Source of the DNA: Myxococcales bacterium 68-20
GTDB lineage: Bacteria > Myxococcota_A > Polyangia > Polyangiales > Polyangiaceae
Reading direction: 5' to 3'
Length of the DNA stretch: 64,000 nt
Assembly (NCBI GenBank): GCA_001899635.1
Contig: MKVQ01000016.1
Coordinates: forward strand, 88,559-152,558
Part shown: positions 1 through 9,110 of the stretch, piece after piece
How positions within the stretch are numbered: position 1 is the first letter of the stretch
Layout: every line of letters begins with the position of its first letter
Notes under the pieces: generated by a model
The model's input: only the letters and a program-made list of their open reading frames with translations
What the model was told of the DNA's origin: nothing
The model's database searches: none
Position numbers and translations under genes: made by a program

Positions 1-482
1 GGCGGTGTTGGAACGGTTGCTGGCGGCGGCTCAGCGAGCTCCTCTGGCTCGGCGAGCTCCTCCGGCTCAGCTCGATCCTCTGGCTCGGCTCCCTCCTCTG
101 GCGGGCGGGCCACGGCGATCATCATCGCGAGGACGACGGACGTCGGCTTGGTGACCTCCTTGCAGCTCTGCCGTTCGACACGGACACTCCGCTCGCCGAG
201 GGCCTCCCCGGACGCGTCCTTCATCGCGAGCGTGACGACGAATCCACGGTCGTCCGCCCGCACCGTCCCTTGCACGAGCAGCTCGGGTGGAACGTCGGAC
301 GGGGATTCTCCGAGACGTGCTTGTGTCGCCTCGATCATCTCCTGTCGCGACGGGCAGCCGTCGGGCGCGGACCAGGAGAGATCGAAGGGCGCTCCGTTCG
401 CCGACGCCGGCCATAGCGCGACGGCGAGCGCGGTCTTGCTCGCCAACGCCCACGCACGCGTGCCGTTCAGCCTTGTGGGCAC
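1..482 (-). CDS. Partial exported protein, first gene of a fourth (left-edge) module copy; beta-barrel-like family
   Basis: Reverse-strand frame from GTG at 482-480 reads MPTRLNGTRAWALASKTALAVALWPASANGAPFDLSWSAPDGCPSRQEMIEATQARLG...DRGFVVTLAMKDASGEALGERSVRVERQSCKEVTKPTSVVLAMMIAV...; matches the N-termini of the module first genes (e.g. PLELTWDAPEGCPSSSFVRRRIEQIV...ASCSALAEAFAVVVAYVI). Runs off the window. Not in the ORF track, probably because of the GTG start. Confidence 0.6.
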   Translation of the reverse strand, partial: MPTRLNGTRAWALASKTALAVALWPASANGAPFDLSWSAPDGCPSRQEMIEATQARLGESPSDVPPELLVQGTVRADDRGFVVTLAMKDASGEALGERSVRVERQSCKEVTKPTSVVLAMMIAVARPPEEGAEPEDRAEPEELAEPEELAEPPPATVPTP

Positions 483-840
483 CCGTGACCTCGGCGCCCG
501 ATGGTACTCGACCGGATGACCAAGCCGAAACGGAACGCCCCCCGGCGCGCTCGGCGCGCTCGGCGCGCTCAGCAGTAGGTCGTGGGAGCCGAGTCTGAAA
601 CGCGAAAGGCGCCCCCGGCGCGGCGGTGCGGGCGGGCTGTCGTCCCACCAGGGTCGTGGAACGGGCACGTCCGGAGGGGCCTCTGCGTGCGGTTGGGACG
701 CGAGCCCCTGATTCAGCGCGTCGCCGTCCGGTGGTGACGCGGCGACCGGGGCAGGCGCCGGCGGTTGAGCTCGGCAGCCCGGCTCGTCGGCTCGCCCCGG
801 TGTAAGAGCCGGAGGTCGCCCCGCCTCGACGCGCTGACGA

Positions 841-984
841 TCGGATAGTGCGTCCCGGCGCCACCGTACGGATACATCCACGTGACTCCGACCGGGACAT
901 TGCTCTTCAGGCGGAACGCGTCGCCGATGCCGGAGCTGAAGAGCTGAAAGTCCGCTTCGAGCGCGGGCTCCGCCTCCGTCGGGC
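841..984 (-). pseudogene. Fragment of IgGFc-binding-domain-like lipoprotein gene
   Basis: 841-984 aligns without gaps to 3187-3330, inside the module A IgGFc-like gene, with 4 mismatches in 144 nt by hand alignment; encodes ...TEAEPALEADFQLFSSGIGDAFRLKSNVPVGVTWMYPYGGAGTHYP with no surrounding gene. Confidence 0.85.
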
Positions 985-1006
985 CCGGATACGCACTGCT
1001 ACGCGC

Positions 1007-1864
1007 TCATTTTAGGATCGACCAATCAACAGTGTGATCGCCATCGATGTCATCGAGTCCAGGGAGGCAAATGGAGTACTGTAGCGAGCCAAAACGTCGA
1101 TTGACGAGCAGATACAGGATTCCGAAACAGACCTGAGACCGCTGTTCGTCGACGTAGAGAGCGTGCAGTTGGAGATCTCCGTCCTTGGCGCGAGGATTGC
1201 CAATTACTTGAAACGGGTAGACGCGGAAGGTGTTCTTGCCATGAACGAAGGTGCCGGGTTCGGTACCGGAAAGTGCGTAACCATCTCCATCTACCTTGAA
1301 TCGAATGGGGGTGTTTGGCGGAATCGGGATGTCGAAGGCGGGCAGCGCAATCGACGCGGTGTAGGAGCCGTGAGTTTCGCTCCCCTGCCCAGTAGCGGGC
1401 TCGTCCGCGAGATCGTTTGCCGCTGTGCTCTCGTGGAAAACGTCGGTCATGGTGACGTTGCCATCATCGTCGATATCGACGTAAAGCCAGAGTATCCACA
1501 AGCGGTCCGGAGCGACGGCCCAGAACTGGTAGAGTACCTTGGACTCGAACGGTTGACGCTCGTAGATGAATGCCGGCAGCGTCGCTCCATCGATCTCGAC
1601 GGTCCCGACGTTGTTGGTGAACGAGAAAGCTCCGACGACGTTGGAGCCCCGGCCGGCAATCGTGAGCGCGAAGTCCGTCTCGAGCGAGCTGGACGTCGGG
1701 CCGAGAGCGATCCTCGTCGGAGTCGAGTCGTCCACGCCAGGCGCGTCCAGTCCCGCATCCATCGTAACGTCGGACACATTTTCGGCCGCGGGCGTGCTGA
1801 GCGCGCTCTCTTTGCAGCCGGCAACGAGCGCTACTATTGAGACGAGCCTTGTAAACCAACGCAT
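1007..1864 (-). CDS. Hypothetical lipoprotein
   Basis: Start MRWFTRLVSIVALVAGCKES with lipobox LVAGC; internal start chosen within the 1007..1984 ORF. Confidence 0.7.
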   Translation of the reverse strand: MRWFTRLVSIVALVAGCKESALSTPAAENVSDVTMDAGLDAPGVDDSTPTRIALGPTSSSLETDFALTIAGRGSNVVGAFSFTNNVGTVEIDGATLPAFIYERQPFESKVLYQFWAVAPDRLWILWLYVDIDDDGNVTMTDVFHESTAANDLADEPATGQGSETHGSYTASIALPAFDIPIPPNTPIRFKVDGDGYALSGTEPGTFVHGKNTFRVYPFQVIGNPRAKDGDLQLHALYVDEQRSQVCFGILYLLVNRRFGSLQYSICLPGLDDIDGDHTVDWSILK

Positions 1865-2044
1865 CGATAATCCTCTTCGCAAAAGTCCATGGGCGATATC
1901 CCTCCCATCGCCCAGCAGGTGGTGCACAGCCCGGCTGAAGTAACGCTCGGATTTCGCGCATCCGCGCGCCGTACCAAGGCGCAACTCAGTTGCGCCGATC
2001 CTGAAAAGGTAGATGGCCCTGATCGGATCGGTGGCAAAGACCGA

Positions 2045-2083
2045 GCATTGCGCTCGCCTCGCCCGTCAGGGCGAGCGCAATGC
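2045..2083. terminator. Candidate hairpin terminator downstream of module A
   Basis: Perfect 14-bp inverted repeat GCATTGCGCTCGCC (2045-2058) / GGCGAGCGCAATGC (2070-2083), 11-nt loop, about 60 nt beyond the module A stop codon; an alternative inner pairing TCGCCC/GGGCGA is possible. Confidence 0.6.
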
Positions 2084-2143
2084 TGGTCAATTCAAGCGAT
2101 CACGGCCATAGCTCACGTCGACGCGCGCGGTCGCCAATGGCGA

Positions 2144-3928
2144 TCACTTCACCAACGAGAGCGGCGTCTCGACGAGCTTGCGGAACGCCATGCCGCCCGG
2201 ATACGCGTAGCTCGCGGCCACGCCCCAGCCCCAGAGGGTCGCGGAGAACGCCCCCTCGCTCCGCATCCGCTGGAGACCCGTCCTGCACTGCTTGTCCCCG
2301 AACGAGTCGCCGGGTTTGAACCGGCGCGACAGATCGACACGCCTGTATTCGTACTGCCCCGCGTTGTCGATCGGCTTCCAGTCCGGCAGGTCGCCGGCGC
2401 ACTCGAGCCATACGTCCTTGAAGTCGCCGTGCGTCTTCTTGCGGACGATCACGAGCGAGTGCTCGGGGTACGTGGAGTCCGCGTAGAAGCTGTAGGAGCT
2501 CATGTACTGGCCCGTCGGGACGACGTTGACGAACTCCGGATCGCCCATGCTGTCGTATGGGATGCATCCCGTCATGTGCATGCCGAGGTAGAACGGATGT
2601 TCGGCGTCGCGTGAGCGGACGACGAAGGCGTCGTTCGTACGTGCAGTGAAGAGCGCCAGCTCGCCCGCCTCGAGCTTGAGCGGCGCCCCCGGAGGCTTGA
2701 CGGGATCGTACTCGAGCTCCGTGCCGTCGCGACCGCCGACCATGCGGTACCAGACCTCCTCGGCGGTGTTCTTGGTGCGCGGCCGGTAACCGACGCCGAC
2801 GTACTCCGACCCCCATTGTTCGAAGGGCGGGATCTGCTGCGCGAGCGTGTCGCAAGTCCCCACCCCCGTCGGCAAGAACACGCACTCCTGTCCGCCGAGG
2901 GTCACCGTCGGCTTGTTGGAGAAGACGAAGCTGCCGGTGAGCTCCTGGCTCTGGACGATCTGCGCGAACTGGCCCTTCGACAGCATGATCTTCGCCGGCA
3001 TCCCGGCCGCGGCGCCCGTGAAGCCGTCTCCACTCCCGACGTCCTTGTTCCCGAGGATCGTGACCTCAGTGTCATCCTCGGCAGCGAAGATCTGCGTCGC
3101 CGGCGTTCCAAAGCCCGATGTCTCCCATCCGTTGACGACGACGTGCTCCTTCGCCCATGCGCTCACCGGCAAGACGAGCGTCGCCGTCGGATAGTGCGTT
3201 CCGGCGCCACCGTAGGGATACATCCACGTGACGCCGACCGGGACATTGCTCTTCAGGCGGAACGCGTCGCCGATGCCGGAGCTGAAGAGCTGAAAGTCCG
3301 CTTCGAGCGCGGGCTTCGCCTCCGTCGGGCAAGGGCTATGCTCGCTTCTATCCCAGCTCTCGCGCTGTTTGGTGGGGTCCCAGTCGGCGACGAAGAGGAT
3401 CGCGCTCTCTCCTGGGGGGATGGGTCCTGCGAGCGGCTCGAGATCGGTGCTGTTCGGGACGGCTCGGAAGAGCGCACGCGACACGTCGAGCTCTTCACCT
3501 CGCAGCTCGAGAGACACCGTGGCCGGCTTGTTCGACGCGTTGACGACGAACGTTGCGAAGCACGAGGTGATGTCCGGTCTACGGTGCCTAGGCTTCGTGA
3601 AGTAGAAGTCGCAACCGTTCGAGCTTCGGTCGGCCTCCGCCGCTGCGCACGGCTCCTGACACTTGGCGGCGCCGCAGGCGAGATCGTCGGCGCACGTCTC
3701 GAGCACGCCGCCCGTACACGAGTCGATGATCGACCGACCGTCGAGCGAGCACTGGCGGAAACATGCCTCTGCGTCCGGAGCTCCTCCCTCGGGCTCCGTC
3801 TCGAACGTTCGATCGTCCTGGTTGAAGCCGCCGCGATCGTCACCGCAGGCCGCGATCAGCGCGACGATGAAGCCAGAGGCCGAAGCCACGGCGCCGAACG
3901 CGCCGAAGGAGAACCGCGCGCGCCTCAT
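2144..3928 (-). CDS. IgGFc-binding-domain-like lipoprotein (module A)
   Basis: MRRARFSFGAFGAVASASGFIVALIAACGDD lipobox; motifs FVVNASNKPATVSLEL, TVTLGGQECVFLPTGVGTCDTLAQQIPPFEQWGSEYVGVGYRPR; ATGA overlap with upstream gene. Confidence 0.85.
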   Translation of the reverse strand: MRRARFSFGAFGAVASASGFIVALIAACGDDRGGFNQDDRTFETEPEGGAPDAEACFRQCSLDGRSIIDSCTGGVLETCADDLACGAAKCQEPCAAAEADRSSNGCDFYFTKPRHRRPDITSCFATFVVNASNKPATVSLELRGEELDVSRALFRAVPNSTDLEPLAGPIPPGESAILFVADWDPTKQRESWDRSEHSPCPTEAKPALEADFQLFSSGIGDAFRLKSNVPVGVTWMYPYGGAGTHYPTATLVLPVSAWAKEHVVVNGWETSGFGTPATQIFAAEDDTEVTILGNKDVGSGDGFTGAAAGMPAKIMLSKGQFAQIVQSQELTGSFVFSNKPTVTLGGQECVFLPTGVGTCDTLAQQIPPFEQWGSEYVGVGYRPRTKNTAEEVWYRMVGGRDGTELEYDPVKPPGAPLKLEAGELALFTARTNDAFVVRSRDAEHPFYLGMHMTGCIPYDSMGDPEFVNVVPTGQYMSSYSFYADSTYPEHSLVIVRKKTHGDFKDVWLECAGDLPDWKPIDNAGQYEYRRVDLSRRFKPGDSFGDKQCRTGLQRMRSEGAFSATLWGWGVAASYAYPGGMAFRKLVETPLSLVK

Positions 3929-5376
3929 GGGAGCTTCACCTCCACCGGCTGGAGCACGCTTCCTTTCGGAAGTCCGGCGCCGAGCTGGCCGTAGAAGTTG
4001 CTTCCCCAGCAGTACACTTTGCCATTCGTCAGGATTGCACACGTCGAATAAGGCATGACCTTCACCTCGGCTGCCGGAGCCGGGAGACCGACGACCTGGA
4101 CGGGTTCGAGCGCGAACTGCTTCGTGCCGTTCCCCGCCTGGCCGGCATTGTTGAGTCCCCAGCAGTACACTGCGCCGCTCACCGACGTTGCGCACCAGCG
4201 ACGCCTGTCGAGATACGAAACGTTGTTCTCCCTCACGGACACCGATTGCGACGTTGCGATGCGCGTGATCGGCTCGGGAGTGTCGACCGCGATCGGCAGC
4301 GCACGTGCCAACGAGCCCGCGTTGTCGACATCGTTGCCGCCCCAGCACCAGCCGATCCCGTTCGCGACGGCGCACGCCTGATCGGTAACGGTGTCGATCA
4401 TCGAGACGTGGTCGAGCGCCACCTTCGCGGGTACCCCGCTGTAGTTGAGCGCGGTCGGGCGTCCAATGCTGCCGTTGTAACCCCAGCTCTTGAGCGTACC
4501 GTCGTCGTCGAGCACGAAGGTCGCGACCCCGAGGGCGATGTCCTTGGCTCCGAAGGCGCGCTCGATCGTCTGCGGCTGAGCGTTGAGCTCCGACCGCGAG
4601 ACGCCGACGCCGAGCTGCAGGTAGGAGTTCGAGCCCCAGCAGACCACGCTCCGATCGCGGAGGATGGCGCACCCGGCGCCGTCGTAGCTGCTGCTGCTGA
4701 ACGCGACCTTCGTCGCGGGACCAGGCAGCGGCAGCCGAACGGGCGTCGCTTCCACCGTCTGCGTCGACGCCTCGCTCTGGAGGAATGGGCCTCGTCCCCA
4801 GCAGAAGGCCGAGCCATCGCTGTCGACCGCGCACGTGTGGTCGAGCGCCGTGACCTTCGACAGTCCCGACACGCGCACTGGAACCGGACTGTAGCCGCTC
4901 GTGGCGGGGCGCCCCAGCTGCCCCTCTGCGTTCGCTCCCCAGCATGCCACGGTGCCGTCGTGGAGCAGCGCGCAATAGCCCTCGTCGTTCAGAATGGGGG
5001 AGGAGGACGTCGTGGTGGTCGTCGAGAGCGCGATCGCGCAGGGGGGCTCCTTGCACTCGATCGGCAGCGGCGCGCTGCCTTTGACCACGACATCCGCGAT
5101 GCCGGCGTCGATGACGTCTTCTCGATCGGCCTCGGGAGCGGCATCCGCCGAGCCGTCCGCGTCGCGAGGGTGGGGCTCTCGCGCGTCGCCGTCGCTGCTC
5201 GAGCAGCTCGTGCTCACGGCGACCACGGTCGCGAGGCTCGTGACGAGCGCGAGCAGCGCGGGACCGCGCGGGACGAATGGGCGACGCGTTCGCCGAGCAG
5301 CATCGGCGTCGCGTGGACACGGTTCAGCGACGCTGGACCGAGCCTCCGCTTCAAGGAGTCGTCTTGTGGTACGCAT
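3925..5376 (-). CDS. RCC1-repeat lipoprotein (module A)
   Basis: Repeated VYCWGxNxxGQLG / VCWGSNSYLQLG motifs; lipobox-like VSTSC; start chosen at MRTTRRLLEAEAR. Confidence 0.85.
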   Translation of the reverse strand: MRTTRRLLEAEARSSVAEPCPRDADAARRTRRPFVPRGPALLALVTSLATVVAVSTSCSSSDGDAREPHPRDADGSADAAPEADREDVIDAGIADVVVKGSAPLPIECKEPPCAIALSTTTTTSSSPILNDEGYCALLHDGTVACWGANAEGQLGRPATSGYSPVPVRVSGLSKVTALDHTCAVDSDGSAFCWGRGPFLQSEASTQTVEATPVRLPLPGPATKVAFSSSSYDGAGCAILRDRSVVCWGSNSYLQLGVGVSRSELNAQPQTIERAFGAKDIALGVATFVLDDDGTLKSWGYNGSIGRPTALNYSGVPAKVALDHVSMIDTVTDQACAVANGIGWCWGGNDVDNAGSLARALPIAVDTPEPITRIATSQSVSVRENNVSYLDRRRWCATSVSGAVYCWGLNNAGQAGNGTKQFALEPVQVVGLPAPAAEVKVMPYSTCAILTNGKVYCWGSNFYGQLGAGLPKGSVLQPVEVKLP

Positions 5377-6670
5377 GGCGGGCTCCGATTGCCCAGAGGT
5401 TTTGGTTCGAGGTGCCGCGGATCCTGTAGAACGGCGCATTGACCTGCGCGCCGCTGCGCGAGAGCGTCGAGACGGAGAACGTGCCGTCCTCGCTCTCGCG
5501 GAGAACGAGCCCCCACGATGTGAACCACGTCTCGCCGTCACCTCGCCAGAGCGCGCTCGCTCGCCTCAAGTAGGAGGCGGCCATGCTGTCGGCGATCTTC
5601 ACTGGGACGAGCGACTGTTCGAACGAATATCCATCGTCCGTGACGCGAATCGTCGTCGCGTAGGCGTCCTCGAATGAAGTGCCCTTCACTCGGTTGTAAA
5701 GCGCGACGTATTCGGTCGTCGACACCGGAGCGATGTCGACGAGCCACCCGCCTTTCCCTGGGCCGCCGATGAAGAGCGTCCCCGGACGTTCGGCACACGG
5801 CGTGTTGAAGTTGGTCGAGACGACGCCGTCGGCGACGCGCTCCCAGCCGGCAGCCGACTTCCGGACGACGAGCGGGCAGCTGAGGTACCCCCGAACGCGA
5901 GCGCCGACGAACCAGACGTCGTTCGGACCGCTCCCGTGGACGGACGCAAAGAAGATGTGCTCGTTGTCTGCCTCGAGATCGTCGGCGACGTTGACCGCGG
6001 CGAAGCTACCGCTGGCCGGATCACGGTGGAAGATCGTGTTGCTGTAGTACGCATAGACGTCTTCGGCGCCCGTTCCCCAGACGCCGAGCGTCGTGATCGG
6101 CTGCCCACCGCCGTACACATCAATCGGATTCCCGTGACTATCCGTGTGGCCGGCGATGTTGTCCGGGAGGGCCTGCTTCGTCCACGTCCACGTGCCACCG
6201 GAGCGTTTTCCGTGAAAGACGTGCGACGGTCCGACGGTGAAGTACACCTCGTCGGCGTTCGGGGCGTAGATGCGACCAGCGAACGTGCCGATGGGCGGCT
6301 CATTCTGCGTGCCATCGTCGATGTACTGCCACGTGTTCGTCGCCTTCGTCCACTCGAGGACTTTGATGCCCTCGATCCGGCTCTCGGCGATCGCGAAGGC
6401 CACCTCCTCGAAGGGCGCGATGTCACGGAAGACGAGGTCTTCGTCCGGGAAGCCGGTAATGCACCACCCGGCGGGGCTGCAGTCGGGAAGACGACTATCG
6501 GGGACGTCGACGTCGCTGTCTTCATCGCCGCCATCGTCATCACCGCTGTCGGGGACCTCCGACGGCGGCGGCGGATCGGTGCCGACCGAAGGTGCGTCTT
6601 CCGAGCGCGCGCAGGCAGAGGCGATCGCGACCGATGCAATGGCGGACGCGAGGACGATGATCGTTCTCAT
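5351..6670 (-). CDS. Beta-propeller-like lipoprotein, propeller 1 (module A)
   Basis: MRTIIVLASAIASVAIASAC lipobox; GWCITGFPDEDLVFRDI..VLEWTKATNTWQYIDD; shares layout with 46001..47278. Confidence 0.75.
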   Translation of the reverse strand: MRTIIVLASAIASVAIASACARSEDAPSVGTDPPPPSEVPDSGDDDGGDEDSDVDVPDSRLPDCSPAGWCITGFPDEDLVFRDIAPFEEVAFAIAESRIEGIKVLEWTKATNTWQYIDDGTQNEPPIGTFAGRIYAPNADEVYFTVGPSHVFHGKRSGGTWTWTKQALPDNIAGHTDSHGNPIDVYGGGQPITTLGVWGTGAEDVYAYYSNTIFHRDPASGSFAAVNVADDLEADNEHIFFASVHGSGPNDVWFVGARVRGYLSCPLVVRKSAAGWERVADGVVSTNFNTPCAERPGTLFIGGPGKGGWLVDIAPVSTTEYVALYNRVKGTSFEDAYATTIRVTDDGYSFEQSLVPVKIADSMAASYLRRASALWRGDGETWFTSWGLVLRESEDGTFSVSTLSRSGAQVNAPFYRIRGTSNQNLWAIGARHAYHKTTP

Positions 6671-7863
6671 GGTTTTCCTCCGAGCGACAACAGCGCTCCT
6701 CGTCCGGCGATCCAGACCTTTCCCGGCGACGGGATCCAGATGCGCTCGAGCCGCGGGCGTCGTCCGCCGAGGCCGGCGACCTTCACGCGCCTCCAGGCGG
6801 TGCCGTCGTAGTGAAAGACGGTGCCCTCGTCTCCGGCGATCCAGATGTCGCTCGGCGACGAGCCGGCGATCACGCGGAGGTGCTGCTTCGTCGGCACTTC
6901 GTCGTAGGTCTCGAAGAAGTGTGGATCCCCGCGCCAGCGACGCACCGTGCCGGTCGAGCCGACGGCCCAGACGTCGTTCGGCCCGGCGGCCCAGACGCTC
7001 TCGAGCGCGACGAGCGTGTCCGTCTCGAAGGCGGACAGCGTCGGCTCGTCGGCCTCGGCGTTCGTGACGCGGAACGCGGCACCTCGCGGCCCGACGGCCC
7101 AGACCTCGTCGGCGGAGCGACCGTGGATTCCATAGACCACCCCGCACGGGACGGTCGACCCGCACTTGTCGAGCGTCGCCGGCGTGAGGGCGAAGCTTCC
7201 GTCGGCGGCCCGCCGCAATCGCCAGAGGCCGCCACGGCGCTGCGTCGTCGCGCCGATCCAGAGTGACGTCGACTCCGCGTGAGCCCACGACGTGTAGACG
7301 CGCCCTTCGGCCCAGGCTGGATGAAGCTTCGCAGAGCCGAAGAGCGACCAACCACCAGCGGATGGAGCTCCCGCGTCGGTATCGAGCCTGCGCGTGTACA
7401 AGCGCTTCGGATTCTCGAAGGCGATCTCGGCCTCGCCGCGTACCCAGAGCGCGAGGAACGAATACTGCGTGTCCGTCACGGACGGCTTCCAGGACGTGCC
7501 ATCGAAGTGTGCGGCCGCGCCGGCGGAACCGACCAGCCATGCATCGGTCGGCGACCGGCCCGCGATCGCTCGAACGTGAGTGCGCACATCCAACATCTCC
7601 GGCGTCGCGACTGCGCCGAAGAGGGGACTTTCGCAGAGCGCGTCGTCGGAGCACTCGTCCGGGTAGTACTCGCAGTCGTCGGCGCAGACCGAGGCGTCTT
7701 CGCCGGTCTCTGCGTCACCACCTGCGTCGGGCTCAGCCGACGGCAAAGGCGTGCTCGCGTCGTCCGAGAGAGAGGTGGGCGTCTCACCGTCGGTCGCGCA
7801 TGCTGCCAGTATGGCGAGCGCGCACACAGTCCCGGTGACGGCAATGAACCAGGTAGTCTTCAT
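6667..7863 (-). CDS. Beta-propeller-like lipoprotein, propeller 2 with SxxDVWxVG motifs (module A)
   Basis: MKTTWFIAVTGTVCALAILAACATDG lipobox; GPNDVWAVGSTGTVRRW, SPSDIWIAGDEGTVFHYDGTAW repeats. Confidence 0.8.
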   Translation of the reverse strand: MKTTWFIAVTGTVCALAILAACATDGETPTSLSDDASTPLPSAEPDAGGDAETGEDASVCADDCEYYPDECSDDALCESPLFGAVATPEMLDVRTHVRAIAGRSPTDAWLVGSAGAAAHFDGTSWKPSVTDTQYSFLALWVRGEAEIAFENPKRLYTRRLDTDAGAPSAGGWSLFGSAKLHPAWAEGRVYTSWAHAESTSLWIGATTQRRGGLWRLRRAADGSFALTPATLDKCGSTVPCGVVYGIHGRSADEVWAVGPRGAAFRVTNAEADEPTLSAFETDTLVALESVWAAGPNDVWAVGSTGTVRRWRGDPHFFETYDEVPTKQHLRVIAGSSPSDIWIAGDEGTVFHYDGTAWRRVKVAGLGGRRPRLERIWIPSPGKVWIAGRGALLSLGGKP

Positions 7864-9110
7864 CGCGGCGGTCCTCCAGCATCCCGAAGCTCGTCGCACG
7901 GCTCGACCATGCATTGACCGTTGACGCATGCCTGACCGGCGATGCCGTCACAGACGACCCCGCACCCACCGCAGTTCTTCGGATCGGATGAAAGGTTGGT
8001 CTCGCAACCGTCATCGCGGCTGCCGTTGCAGTCGCCCCAGCCGGAGTTGCACGACCAGTCGCAACTTCCGTGGACGCAAGCCGCGATGGCGTGCGGCGCG
8101 TCGCGGGGACAAGGGGCCCCGCACGCGCCGCAGTGGTCCGGGTCCGAAGTGAGATCGCGGCAGTTGCCCATTCTCTCGACCTCGACGCCGCCTTGGGTCA
8201 CGGTAGCCCCGCAGAACGTCGTTCCCTTGGGGCACATGCACGCCGGGATGGCCCCGGCGATGCCCAGTGCCATCAGATCGCACGTCATGCCGTCCAGGCA
8301 TCGATTTCCGCACGTTCCGCAGTTGTCGTCGTTGTTACTGAGGTTGGTCTCGCAGCCGTTGTTTGGATTGAGGTCACAATCGCCCCAGCCGGACTTGCAT
8401 TTCAGCTTTCCGCACGCGCTCTCGAAGCAGCCGAAGTACGTGTTCGGCTGCGCCTCGCGGGTCCCGTCACCTTCGGGCGGACAGGCGTTGCCGCACGCAC
8501 CGCAGTTCTTGTCATCGTGGGACGGCTCGAGGCATTCTCCGAGGTCGGGATTGCCGAAGAGCCCTCCGCAGTAGAGCTCGCCCGGCTTGCAGCCACACTG
8601 AAAATCAGAAGTAAGAAGCCCACGGTCGATACACGGCTTGTCTGCGGGGCATTTATTCCCGCAGTATCCGCAATTGTCATTACTAAGAGGCTTCGCCTCA
8701 CAGCCGTTGTCCGGAACGCCGTCGCAGTCGAGCTCAGTCGCGCTGTTGCAGCTCAAGACGCAGCGGCCGTCGGCGCACATGGAGTTTTTCGACGGGCACT
8801 TGTTCCCGCATTCGCCGCAGTTGTTCAGATCCGTGAGGAGATCGACATCGCAGAGGAACTGCGAGGTCGGACACGTAGTGTGGCCCGGGGGACACCGGTT
8901 CGACGGGCAATAGGACCTGAGGTCGTTTTCTTCCCCGGTGACCGCGGCGTCAGCCTCCGGAACGACGAAGACGTTTCCGCCGTCGGACGGAATCTCTTCG
9001 CCGACACGAACCGACTGCGAACAACCCGAAGGAGCGGCAGCGGATATACAAAGAAGCAGAACCGCGCCTACCGCAGCGGCCTTGCCATTCAATCGATCAA
9101 TCCTCGTCAC
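7860..9110 (-). CDS. Cys-rich NCGxCG-repeat lipoprotein (module A)
   Basis: GTG start; signal ending AAPSGC; repeated NNCGECGNKCP.., DDNCGTCGNRC.., SGWGDCNGSRDDGCETNL. Confidence 0.8.
   Translation of the reverse strand: MTRIDRLNGKAAAVGAVLLLCISAAAPSGCSQSVRVGEEIPSDGGNVFVVPEADAAVTGEENDLRSYCPSNRCPPGHTTCPTSQFLCDVDLLTDLNNCGECGNKCPSKNSMCADGRCVLSCNSATELDCDGVPDNGCEAKPLSNDNCGYCGNKCPADKPCIDRGLLTSDFQCGCKPGELYCGGLFGNPDLGECLEPSHDDKNCGACGNACPPEGDGTREAQPNTYFGCFESACGKLKCKSGWGDCDLNPNNGCETNLSNNDDNCGTCGNRCLDGMTCDLMALGIAGAIPACMCPKGTTFCGATVTQGGVEVERMGNCRDLTSDPDHCGACGAPCPRDAPHAIAACVHGSCDWSCNSGWGDCNGSRDDGCETNLSSDPKNCGGCGVVCDGIAGQACVNGQCMVEPCDELRDAGGPPR

Noticed and set aside
2144-3928. Literal IgG-binding function implied by the IgGFc domain name
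   Set aside because: The name derives from an animal mucin-like protein; nothing here supports antibody binding, so only domain similarity is claimed.
2816-3994. + strand ORF opposite the IgGFc-like gene
   Set aside because: Composition of an antisense shadow; the minus-strand protein is supported by three paralogs.
2144-5320. Full 1058-aa extent of this ORF
   Set aside because: The N-terminal part is a shadow of the RCC1 gene; the real start is at 3928 (lipoprotein signal, ATGA overlap).
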